Shown: positions 25,901 to 39,400 of the stretch, piece after piece
How the letters are laid out: each line of letters begins with the position of its first letter
Position numbering within the stretch: position 1 is the first letter of the stretch
Assembly (NCBI GenBank): GCA_037176705.1
Contig: CM073889.1
Span: forward strand, 106,843,890 to 106,907,889
Reading direction: 5' to 3'
Origin: Molossus alvarezi
Taxonomy: Eukaryota > Chordata > Mammalia > Chiroptera > Molossidae
Length of the DNA: 64,000 nucleotides
Notes under the pieces: model-generated
What the model was told of the DNA's origin: nothing
Seen by the model: only the letters and a program-made list of their open reading frames with translations
Database searches by the model: none
Program-made: the position numbers and the translations under genes

Positions 25901-28900
25901 CCCACACCAGGTGCCCCGCTCAGGGTTGCAGTGCCAGGAAGAGAAGTTCCCATAACTTCTGGCTGGAAAACCAGCGGGAACTGAGACTCAGGGAGGCTGA
26001 GGCGGCTGGAGCCCCAGGCAGCTCCTTAAAGGGCCCGCACATGGACTTATCAGACTCTCTCCCTCTAAGCTTGGAGGGGAGGCAGCTCGAGGGGCGCCAG
26101 AGACATACAGGGAAGAACTGAGCTGTTTGGCACTGGAGCAAGGGCTGGAGAAGGGGCTTTCTCAGGGACAAACGAGCTGTTAGAGGTCTTTGTTCCTTTG
26201 GTGAGCCCTTCCCTGGGGCTGCAGACAGTCCCCATATCTGGGACTCCAGCAAGCTGGCTCACACTGGGAGCCCCGCCCTGGTGACTCCCTGAGGCCCCGC
26301 CCCGCCCAACTTTCAGGCCCACCCAAGCTGTTGCCAGTTGCTTAACCATAGGATTGGCCTGTCTTGGATCCTGCTTCAGGTTTTCCTAAATTCTTTCAAA
26401 CGAGCAGCATCTAGTCTCAGCTAGCCCCATATCTCTCGTTAAGAAATACATAGAGACAAACACAGAGAGGCAGCCAAAATGAGGAGATAAAGAAACAGGT
26501 CCCAAGTGAAAGAACAGAACAAAACTCCAGGAAAAGAACTAAGCAAAATGGAGATAAGCAACCTAACAGATGCGGAGTTCAAAATACTGCTTATAAGGAT
26601 GCTCAATGAACTTAGTGAGAACTTCAGCAAACTTAGTGAGGGCCTCAACAGCATAAAAAAGGACCAGTCAGAACTGAAGGATGCATAGTCAGAAATGAAG
26701 AAAGCACTAACTGCAATAAAGAATAATTTACACAGATTCAATAGTAGAGTAGGTAAAGTCAAGAAGCAAACCATCGATTTGGAATCTAAGGATGCAAAAA
26801 CACCCAATCAGAACGGCAAAAAGAAAAAAAGAATCCAAAAAAATGAGGACAGAGTAAGGAGCTTCTGGGACAACTTCAAGCGTGCCAACATTCACATTTT
26901 GGGGATGCCAGAAGGAGAAGAGCGAGAACAAGAAATCGAAAACCTGTTTGAAACAATAATGGCAGAAAACTTCCCTAACTTGGTGAAGGAAACAGACATA
27001 CACATCCAGGAAGCACAGAGAGTCCCAAACAAGATGAACCCCAAGAGGCCCACACCAAGACACATCATCATCAAAATGCAAAAGGTTCAAGACAAAATGA
27101 GAATCTTAAAAGCAACAAGAGAAAAGCAGTTACCTACCTACAAGGGAGTTCCCATTAGACTGTCAGCTGATTTCTCAAAAGAAACTTTGCAGGCCAGAAG
27201 GGAGTGGCAAGAAATATTCAGAGTGATGAAAAGCAAGAACCTACAACCAAGATTACTCTATCCTGCAAAGCTGTCATTTAGAATTGATGGCCATATAGTT
27301 TCCCAGACAAGGAAAAGCTAAAGTAATTCAACATCACCAAACCATTATTATATGAAATGTTGAAGGGTCTTCTTGAAGAAAAAGATAAAAAAATATGAAC
27401 AAACAAAATGGCAATGAATATACAGCCATCAACAATTGAATCTACAAACAAAATGAACAAGCAGAACAGAAACATTCTCATAGATATAGAGAACATTTTG
27501 TTGGTTACCAGATGGGAGGGGGGATGGGAGAATGGGTGAAAAAGGTGAAGGGATTAAGAAGTAAGTACAAATTAGTTGCTAGACTTGACAAACCTCAAAG
27601 GGAAGGAGGATTGGGGGGTGGGGAGAAATAAACCAAAGAACTTATATGCATAACCAATGGACACAGACAACAGTGTGGGAAAAGGCAAGGAGGGGGACGA
27701 AAGTGGGGAGGAGGGGGTCAATGGGTGAAAAATGAGGAATATCTGTAATACATTCACCAATAAAGATATAATTCAAAAAAAAAAAGAATTTTTACAATAA
27801 TATTCCTAACTGGAACTAGTCAGCAGAAAGTTTCCTCTCTTTTTATATGGTCTTATGTAGTAGAAGTAACACTAAGCTACCTGACCTTTAAGATTTGGTA
27901 GAATTCCCCTGTAAAGCCATCTTGGCCTTTATGGAAGAGCTCTTTTACTATTTTCTATGTTTTCTCTATTTCCTCTACAGTGAATGCTCTATTTAAGCAT
28001 TCTGCTTCTAGTAGAATTGATTTTGATGCACTGTATTTTTCTAGAAAAGTTCCATTTCATCCACTAAACAAGGACAATTTTTAAAGTTTACCAAGTATTA
28101 TAGGTTGTCAGTTACATGTTCACCTTTCTGTCAGTCCTTATTTTTATATCCAGAAATATTAATGTATATATAAATAGTTATGAAAGACTAAAGAAAACTT
28201 TTTTATATGTCAAATAATTATCAATATGGTAATAATCCATTAGAATAGACCCTAATTATTCATGTGGTGGCCTAAGTGTTTTCAAAGCCAAAGTGTTATT
28301 TTGTATTACATTAAATTAAATGTTAAACATATTACTTAGTGTAACATTGTAGTCAATTCAAAATAGCGGGGGAGGTAAAAAAAAAAAAAAGCACTATAGA
28401 GCAAAGTTCTATGGAGAATGGACTATTATGTTCATCAGTTAATAATGCTATCATGGTTATATAGAAGAATGTTCTTGTTCTTAGGAGCTACAATTGGTTA
28501 ACATAATTCTCTATGGAAAATTATGCTGAAGCTCATAAGTATTTGCCTTGAAAGGGTAGTTCTAACAAAATCTTTTAAATGCTTAGGTCTTCCATCCTTC
28601 TGAGGTGCAGTTTCAACACTGTACCTCGGATTAAGATTCTAGGCATGAAAACAACATTGTAGTCATACTTTCAATACCTTAATGATGAAAATAAACTAGA
28701 TGAATTATTTTAGATTTCTGTAATATGGGGCATACAAAACAAGTATTACATTCAAACAGTTGTATGTGCTTTGTACATCTCAAAAAAATGAGCATTATAT
28801 GGTATATCTGACATAACTGTCAAAGATTTTTCTGAAACTATGCAATGGGAAATAAATATCACCTATATATGTAACAACTTGCCAATCATGAGGAAAGAGT

Positions 28901-31900
28901 CAAGAGAAACAATCAGACAGATCCAGATTGTGGGACAGTTTATAAGACAGATGGTCTAGACCTGAGCTATACAATAAGATAGCCATTAGCCACATGTGGC
29001 AATTTAAAATTAAATTAATTAAACATAGATAAAATTTAAAAATTCAGTTCCTCAGTTGCACTAGTCGCATAACAAATGCTCAATAGCCACTTGTGCCTAG
29101 TGGCTACTATATTAGACTGGTACTGGTTTAAACTTTCATAAAAGGCAGTCATGAAAGAAAAAAAAGGCAGAGAAAAATTTCTAGACTAAAAAACACTAGA
29201 GAGAACTGACAACTTAAATGCAATGCATGATCCTTGATTTGCTACTACATAGAGGAAAACAGCTATAAAGTATATTATGAAGATAATTAAGGAAATGTGA
29301 ATGTAGGTTGTATATTATATTGCATCAATGTTAAATTTCTTAGAAGTAATAATGCTATCATGGTTACGTAAAAGAATGTCCTTGTTCTGTGCAGCTACAT
29401 ACTAAAAGACTGAGAGATGATCCATCATGATGTCTATAATTCACTTTTAAATGTTTTGCAAAAGTTAAAAATAGATATCAAGATGGAGTAAAAACAGCAA
29501 AATATTTACAACTGATGAACATAGGTGAAGGGAATGTGTTTGTGGTAATGCTCTTGTTTGGTTTTTAATGTTTTTATTGATTTTTTTGAGAGAGAGAGGA
29601 AGGAAGGAAGAGCGAGATAGAAACATGGTTGTGAGAAACATTGATCGGCTGCGTCCTGCATGCCCCTAGCTGGATACTGAGCCCGCAACCCCGACATGTG
29701 CCCTGAATGGTAATTGAGCCAGGACGTCTCGGTCCTGAGACAACGCTCAATCCACTAAGCCACACTGGTCAGGCAGGCAACTGTTGTTCTTTTAGGCAAG
29801 TTTCACTATTTTTTAAATTATTGTTATTATTATTATTATTTTGTAGAGAGGGGGAAATACATGAGATACACAGAAAGTTACAAAAACCTTTCCATTCTTC
29901 AAGTTTTTTGTTAAAGGAAGATTTATTTATTATATGAATTAGGGTTATTTATTTTATTTTATTTTTTTTATCCTCACCCGAGGATATTTTTCCATTTTTT
30001 GTACAGATAGCGTGGGAGGGAGAGAGAGGAAGGGAGAGAGAGAGAGAAACATCGACGTGAAGGGACACATCGAGTGGCTGCCACCCGCACGACCAACCAG
30101 GGCCGGGGACAAACTGCAACCGAAGTACGCGCCCCTCGCGGGAACCGAACCCGGGTCTCTCCGGACCGCAGGCCGACGCTCTAACCGCTGAGCCAAACCG
30201 GCCAGGGCTGAATTAGGGTTATTTAATGTCTGATTTTTTATTTTGATAAAGAAGGACAAATTTGTAGATCAAAACTTACAGTTCTGAGGTCAAAACACTA
30301 GAATATACTAACAAGCCTCAAATACAAGTTTAATTTGAGACTGCCTCACATTCAAATTTTGGAAGAGAAAGACTTGAGTTAAAGGGCATGTGGGAGCTAT
30401 TTGAACCTATACTATGTACTCTTAGCAAATTATGGGAGAGAAAAAATACAATGTTTTAAATTTTCTCAACTTCAATAAACACTAAAAAAAATTAAGTCCT
30501 TATGCTCATAAAAACACTCTCTTACTTCTAAATAAGAATCTATTATGATTCTTAACCTTTTGAGTATCTTTTGGAATACCTCAAACCTCCCTAAAAGAGA
30601 TACATATATTTATCCTACTCTGGCTCCAGTCAAATTAGGAGTTTCAAAACAATAGCATGTATAAAATAAATAAATGCATAGCCTTTTAGTACTAAAACAT
30701 AATGACAAAAATCTTTCTTCCAAGAAACCAAAAATTATATTTAAAAATTATCAATACATTTTTATAATGCTTATATTTAAATCTACTTAAGACACAGGTT
30801 TTCATTCAGTGTCTCTTACCCCCATTAAGTTTCTGTTTGTGCTGTGGGACAAATGTTTTTTGGGAACACATTATCAGTATTAAATATTTAATAACCCTGT
30901 TAAGATCTTAATAGTTCAAACTTTTAATGTCTTGATTGACACCAGATGGGAAAAAATGAAAATGTTTTAATAGCTTTTCACATTTTATTCATAACATTTG
31001 CATGAAAACTAATTGTTTTATTTCTTAAAACTTTATTTTTTCCTGCTTATTTTCCTACCTGAGGCCAAAACACTGACATCACACTTAGCTGATGTATAAA
31101 GAAGTATCCCTGTAGCTAAGCAGCAGGACTGTTGTGTTCTTAAGATGTTTTCATGCAAATACCCTTAGTAATAAAGGGGGAAAAATACAAAGATGTAAAC
31201 ACAACAGTTTACAAGTCAAATGATTTCCAAAATTTTCCAAAAGGTGTCACAAGCCTGACTTACAACATATTCATACTTTCTAACCAGATATTAATTACAA
31301 TGTCTAATTATTATATAACAGTTCTATTTAAAATAAATATTAATTGTACTTCCCTAACTAAAAAGAATTAATGTTAGTAGTACATGTTAAAGTCACTTTT
31401 TGAAGACACAACCCCAACACACACATTCATACTCTCTCTTTCTCTCTCTCTGTCTCTCTCTCTCTCATAGTCCCATGAGTATAGATTCTCTGTATTCAGA
31501 ATGAATTTAAGGGACTTACACACAGGACTGTAACCCAATGACACAGATCTGCTTTAATGTATTTGATACACATGCTTTCATATATTAGCTTTAATTTGAG
31601 ATAACACTTTTTAAATACAGTAACTTTATTTACCACTTTTTATAAATAGATCAGCTACTTATGAATAAAGTGCTACTTATGAATTTTACTCCCTGAATAA
31701 CTCTCAAATATAAACATTGCATTATAACTATTCATATAAGTTTTTAAAAACTTTTAAGTTCTTAAGTCTTCAAGTTATTAGAATAATAACTTACTCTTAA
31801 AACTAGAAAAACATATCCAATGCTCAAGTCGTATTTGGTTCTAAAATAAAATAACTAGCACATTACTTTTGGGGGGGTAAAATGTATTTTTAAAAGCCTT

Positions 31901-33385
31901 AAAAAATTTCAGAAAGTAGATTTAAGTAACAAAGAAAATTAGAAGAAATTCAGCAAAATAGTTTATGATGGGAGCTAAGGTTATAATACACACACATAAA
32001 CAGATCCCAATAGTCAGCCAGTGAATATACTTTTAAACTTATTTGAAAGTATTCTGAACTAATAAAAGGTAAAACATGAAAACATAGTCAGTTTTACTTG
32101 AACCAAATAATGGCAAATGGAAGTATATCATGATTTCACTTTCAAGTCTACATACATAGCCTTTGGGAATATCTGTGTCCTCATTGCTTCCAGGGTCATT
32201 TTCTAAGTGCTGCTTGATTTTTTCTTCTAGTCCCACAGCATCTGCTCCTTGATATTGATCAATTCTCACTTTGTTTCGAAAAAACAAAAACGTGGGTGTT
32301 GCTGATATATTGTTGGTGGCAGCTGTTCCCTAGAATTAGCAAGTTAGATGGCATTATGAATTAAAAGTAATCATAAACCACTTTGAATATTTATTCTGTC
32401 TCTCTATGAAAGTTAAATATCACAAGTATGGACTAAAGACATGTAAAATAATTTATTTCTAATTGCTACTTCAGAAAAAGCAGCCTATTCCCTAAACTAC
32501 ATAACCCATTGGGGCACAACTACATTATATTATTAGCTTTACATCCACAATGAAAAATAGCCCTGTCTTTTTATCAGTATTAGTGCTAAATACTTCATCT
32601 AGTAGAACAGTTAGTGTGACATAGAGAAATTTCTTTACAATACCAGATAGCTCTCTCATAACTACTGCTCCCAAATGGGTATTGATATGTCAGCACAAAC
32701 CACTGGGGCTAGGAAAAAATACACATCTGAAAAACAGTAGCCCATCTGACCATGAAAATAAGGTAACATCCTTTGCATTACAATCTTCACCAGTTCTACT
32801 CTTATAGAAGTGACTTCTGATATTGCACCAAACATACAACAGCTAACTTTTTAAATTCTGCTCCAACCTCACAATTATTATAAGACCAACCAGTGAATGG
32901 AAATTAGTTAATAACCACTGATTCATGAGAATTATAAAGGAAACAGTAAAGCAAGTGTATCTCCTTACATGTTCAAATACTATGAACATGTTTCACCCTA
33001 TTATTTAAAGAAAAAAGGCATAAAGTTTACATAAAGATGTCTTCTTTAAGTGTCATTTTAAAAAAGACAGACCTTTCAGAACAGTGCTGTCCAAGAGAAA
33101 TACAATGTAAGACACAAATGTGAGCTATATATGTAATGTAAAATTTTCTAGTATCCACAATAAAAAAGAGAAACAAGTAAAAAATGTAGCTACAGGACAG
33201 CATTGCTCTGGAAGATTGGAGATGGTAAATACTTAAAATAATGACTACAGTCCAATAGTATATGACATAACTACTAAACAATGAAGGTTAATATAGGGTT
33301 TACACTAACCAAATCCCCAAACTACTAACTACACACTATATAACATTCTAGAACTTTTTCACACTCAGAAATGCAACAAAGCCCC

Positions 33386-33424
<39 letters not shown>

Positions 33425-36400
33425 GCCCTAGTGCTGTCTTTAGTCAGAGCCAAAGACTGTATTTGTAGTATTGGAGAGAGCAACTCATCCATATTTCTAC
33501 ATATGGAAATGCAGAACTATCACACAGCCATTCCAGCTAAGTAATCAAGACAATCTACCTCTAACACTGTGGCTCAATAAAAAGTAACCAACATTTTAAA
33601 GTTCCTGCTGAGTAGCCAGCATTGTGGCTAAAATTACAAATTGATCAATGAAAATCAAACTACAGGGTGGAGCAAAAGTAGGTTTACAGTTGTTCAAATG
33701 GAAAATAATACAATAATAAATAATAATACAAGAATAAATTCTGTGTTTCTACTCACAACTGTAAACCTACGTTTGTCACACCCTGTATAATCAAGAATTT
33801 TCTGCTACAGCCTTCTAATCAGCCAATGCTTCTTAAGTAGAAGATATAATTCTAGATTTGGAAAAAATAAAGAAATGTAAAACAACACATAAGTGCCAGG
33901 TGACCTATTAGTTTAACAACATAATATTACTTTTATATCAGAAAGCTATTAATATAAACAAACTCAGAAGCAATTAATCATTGAACTACCCTTCCTAACA
34001 AATGCAGCCATAATGAGCATTTGTAATAATCATTATCAACATAACATTTTCTTATCTTCAAAAGGAATGAGTACTATATGCACACACACACACAAATAAA
34101 CAATGAATGATATTAATATTGAAATTCAAACCAATTTGTAAATAATTTTTTAAAAAGGGCTCCTTTCCCTTACCTGACACTGGTGTACATCTACTTCCAA
34201 GAAAACTGCCTGTGGGTACTTATTACTCATAGTACTGAATGCTGGGGCAATCCTTAAACATGGTCCACATCTGTGAGAAAAGTAAAAGAGATACTTGGTA
34301 AAATAACACCAAAGATTGTACTACTTTATACTCTAATGAACTTGTCAATTAAAACATCAAATAAAATAAAACAAATTCTGATCATCCTGGCTTTAGACTT
34401 TCTAGTCCTTTTCACTGGACTCCTTAGATATACTTGCATCAATACCACATTGCCTTTTTTTATTATTATTATTGTTGTTGTTGTTGATTTAAGAGAGAAA
34501 GGAAAGGGGGGGGCGGAGAGAGACAGAGACATTGATTTGCTGTTCCACTCATTCATTCATTGGTTGATTCCTTTTTTTGTTGTTGTTGTTTTTTCTTTAT
34601 TGATTTTAGAGAGAGAGGGAAAGAAATATCGAAAGAACATCGACTGGCTACCTACTGCATGCCTCCCACTGGGGATCAGGCCCACAACCTGGGCAGGTGC
34701 CCAGCAAACCAGCGACCCCTTGGTGCATGGGTCACACTCAACCAGTGAGCCACACTAGCTGGTCATTGGCTGATTCTTGTATGTGCCCTGTCTGGGAATC
34801 AAACCCACAACCTTGGCATACTGAGACAATGATCTGGCCAACTAAGCTACCCAGCCAGGGCTAATACCACATAGTCTTATTAATGACTACAGATTTGTAT
34901 TATAAATCTAGAGGTAAGTCTTTCAGTGCTCACTGAGAGAACTTAAAGATCTAAATAAATGAAGGAATATATTATGCTTATGAATTGAAAAACTCAATAT
35001 TTTCGAGATGTCTATTGTCCTCAATTTAGTCTTTAGAGGCCACATAAAATCCCAGCAGGTTTTCTTGGGAAAATTAACAAATTTAAATTCTAAAATTTAT
35101 AGGGAAATACCAAGCAAGGACAATCAAAGCCATTTTAAGGTTCAAAGCTGAAGAAATTACATTACCAGATATTAAGAACTGTCATAAAGCTTTATAAATT
35201 AAGAATGTATAATACTGGTACAAGGATAAACAAACTGGCCAATGTAAAAAATTACAGACACAGATCCATCCCATACACTGTAACCTGATGTATGAAAAAG
35301 GTGACACAACAGTGCAGTGGGGAAAGAATAACAGTGCTTAGTCATGTCCACATGCAGGAAAAAATGAATCTTGACCTCTACCTCACACCATACACAAACA
35401 CCATTCCAGATGGATTACAGTTCTAAATGGGAAAAGTAAAACATTAAGGAGAAAATACAATACTTTCAAAACTGTGGAGTAAGCAAAGATTTCTGAAAAC
35501 ACGAAAAAGCACTAAAGAAAAAAATTATATAATGATATATTGGAATGCTATACTTGATAAACTGGAAAACATTAACATTATAACTTGTTCATCACGATAT
35601 TATATAGAAGGTAAAAAGATAACCCACAGACTGATAAAAAAAAATCTGTCAAATATATATTTTAAAAAAAGGACATATCTCTAATATGTAAAATATCTTC
35701 TAAAAAATCAATAAGAACAAGATTGACACCCAAAAGAAAAACAGATAATCTCTGGAACGGGTACTTGACAAATGAAGTTATCAAAACAGTCAATAAATAT
35801 GATGTCCTATGTCACTAGGGACCAGAGAAAGGCAAATTAAAACTATATCCACCAAAATAGCTAAAATAAGAAACAATAAAATATAGTCAAGAATGTGAAG
35901 CAACTGAACTATCAGTGATGGCTGGTATAAATCACTTTAGGACGGAAGGAAAGAAACTGGTAGTTTCTGTGAAAGCAAAATGTATGCCTACCTATGATCA
36001 TTTTTGGGGTATATATAAACAACAGAAATGTCTATATATGTTTACCTTAGGGCATTTCAAAACACTGACAGCTGCCATATCTAATAGCTCCAAGCTAGAG
36101 ACTACCCAAATTCCTATCAACAACATAATGAGTAAACTGACTGTAGTTATTCATGCAGTAGAACACTATATAACAATGAAAATGATTAATGTAAAATCTC
36201 ATGCAAAAATATGAACTTTACAATACTGAGAAAAGAAGTATACTGTATGATTCCATTTGTGTACAGTTCAAATACAGGCAAAACGAACCAACAGTATGGT
36301 AAATTAGGACAATGGTAACCGTTGTGACAGTGAGTGACAAGATGGGATCATGCAAAAGATTTCAAGAGGCTGGTAATGTCCTATTTGTCCAGAAGCTGAT

Positions 36401-39400
36401 TACACGAGTGTACGTGTTTAGTTTGTGAAAATTCAATAAGCTATACATTTATAATTCTGCCCCATGTATGTTATAGCTCAATAAAAAATATTTTAAAATG
36501 AGGAAAATCTTGACTTTTTCAGACAAAAACACAAGGAAAATCACATTCTGAAGCACAAAATGTTCAAACTCACAAATGTTCAAACTCAAACTGTGACTGT
36601 CTCCATTCTTAAGCACTGTTATCCTGTGCCATCCGTAATACTCACACAAAAAGTTAAGAAAATAACTATTAAGTTTTTAAATATTAAACTTGATGCTTCT
36701 GAAAGTAAATTTTTGGATCTAACAATATTCAAATAGGCCCCGAGACTAAATTATAAAGAAATAAACATTTACAGGTGACCAAACCTATGTGTAGTTTAGC
36801 AAATTATGTCTAGCTATTAATTTCTTAAACATTATGGATGGGAGTACAAATCAGTAGATCTTTTTTGAAGAGGCATTTAGTCATTATTTAACAATTTTAA
36901 ATGAACACAAACCAAGATTCAACAACCTCACTTCTACAAGTCAATCTTATCTTAACACTTACTCAATTACACAATAATATGTATAAGAAAGTTCAATGCA
37001 CTGTTTATAATAGTTAAAATTTTAGAAATTATCTAAATGGCAATTAAGATAGTTTTAAAAGTTATGACACATTCACACCAGAAATAAAAATAATTTGTAG
37101 TATGTAAAAAAAAGTAAGTCTCACAATAAAATGTACTCTGATCACATTACACACACTTGTGCCTGCACGCACGTTAAGGGAAACTTTTTAAAGTATCCAT
37201 ACTTCTGCATCCTTTAGTTTTTTTGATGAACAGTTTTGTTTGTTTGTTTGTTTATCCTCATCCGAGGACATTTTTTGCATTTGTCTTCAGATAGAGGATA
37301 GAGGGAGGAAGAGAGAAACATCAACATGAGAGGGACACATCGACTGGCTGCCACCTACACAACCCCAGCCGGGGCTGGGGACAAACTGCAACCGAGGTAC
37401 ATGCCCTTAGCAGAAACTGAATCCAGGACTCTCTGGTCCGCGGGCTGACACTCTAACTGCTGAGCCAAACCAACCAGGGCAAGGTATTTTTATTTGAAAA
37501 TATTAAATAAGCTGTCACAAAGGAAATATGAGTCTTTAAACTATACCACAATATACTCATTCCTGAAAAATCTCCTTTCTGTAAAAGCACGCACTCAAAA
37601 CAGAGCTTCTGGGAAAAACGAAGGTTGAGGCAAACCACTTAAAAACACACAATTTTGTAAAAATATCCCTAAGAAAAACAGTAACTAGTATTCAGGAAAT
37701 ACCTGGGCAGCTAGGCAGGTGGCTCAGACCTAGAGGCTACCTCAGGGAATATTTAAAATGAACAAAACAATCAAGTGGAAATGCCCACTTGCAGGTGCTG
37801 TGAAATCCAGAGAAAAGTGGAGCTTTAAGCTGGTGAGACAGCCTTTAAGGTAGGGAGGGACTGGAGAAAATCAACACTGAGAATGAAGCCCTCTGGGGAA
37901 CTGAGCTGGGTGCTCAAGTTTAATTTTATTAACTTTAACTTTCTTAAAATAAACCCGAAAGGGAGCTGGCCTGGTTGGCTGAGGGCTTTTTTCCTTCCTG
38001 CTAAAGGTTCTGTTTCTATTCCTGCTCTTCACTATCTAAGAAAAATAGAATAGGAACTTCCACAACCTCCACATGTACTGACAACATTGCTCTATTCACC
38101 AATCATGTTTGAACTGGCATTAAAGAAACACTTCTTGTAGCTACACAGACTGTAAAATAATGGCTACTTTGCAAATAACTGTTCCCTTTCAAAATGTAAC
38201 CTTAGCTAGATATTTTGTTTAATTTTATTTAGCCATCATAGATTGGAACTTGACCCAAAAGTCAAAATAGTCTGGCCAGTGTGGTTCAGTGGTTAAGCGT
38301 CAACCCACGCACCAAGAGGTCACCGGTACCATTCCCAGTCAGGACACATGCCCAGGTTGTGGGCCCGATCCCCAGTGCAGGGTATGCAGGAGGCCAATCG
38401 ATGTTCTCTCTCATCAATATTTCTCTCTCTCTCTCTTCCTCTCACTTCTTCTCTCTCTCAAATCAATAAAGGGAAAAGGAAAAAAAAAAACAAACTCAAA
38501 ATAAGTCATAGAGCCCTGACAGGTGTGGCTCAGTTGGTTGGGCTTCGTCCTGTGCACCAAAAGGGTTGTGCACTCGATGCCAGGGAGGAAGCGTGCAGGA
38601 GGCAGCCAACTGATGTTCTCATATCAATGCTTCTCTTTCTTTCTCCCTCCCCCTTCCTGTCTAAAAATCAATAACAATATTTTTTAAAAATTAGTTATAG
38701 AACACAGAAGCACAAATATTATACAGCAATATACTTTCACACTATAATAATTCAAATGAATTGATTGGTTATTTTTTTTAATTGATTAATTTTTGTTACA
38801 GATGTTTCTCCTTTTCCACCCCCCCCGATTCCTCCCTCCCCCTCCCTCCCTGCCCCTTCCCCAGATTGTTGTCCATGTCCACTGTTCATGCATACATGCG
38901 TATAAGTTCTGTGGTTCATCCCTCCCCCATCTCCCCACTCCTTAGGGGATTGTCAGTCTGTACCCCGCTTCCATGTCTCTAGGATTACCCTGATTGGTTA
39001 TTTTTTAAATAAGATGTGTGCCTTGTTTATTATTACCATTTAAGAGGAAACTTCAATGTCCATTATTGGCTGAGCTCATAAACACATTACCTGATTTCTC
39101 TGTATAAAATGAGAAGAGAACAGATTCTCCAAGGACCTTTCCCATCTCTGACATATTATGCCCCAAGTATGCCTCAATTTCGGGTCTTATGTATTTTCTT
39201 TGCACAGACCTTGATTCATAGCCCTTACAGAGTACACAATCATAGGACCTTTGAATTTGTTATAAAACAGACCACAGACCATCTAGTCCAGCGGTTTAAA
39301 AAAAAGAGTTCTTTTTCTACCTCTGAACCTCTCTTTAACTGAAATCTTATCTGTTAAGTCCAATATACAAAATGAATATGTAAGAATTCTGTTATGTTTT

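Noticed and set aside
25669..26121. 150-codon open frame at 25669-26121 and opposite-strand frames over 25719-26349
   Set aside because: They lie in the GC-rich 5' UTR of the half-LINE, and no known domain appears.
32039..32155. TXNL1 exon 3 read-through past its donor
   Set aside because: The open frame continues past the GTATGT donor, but the downstream residues leave the conserved protein and exon 4 joins in phase.
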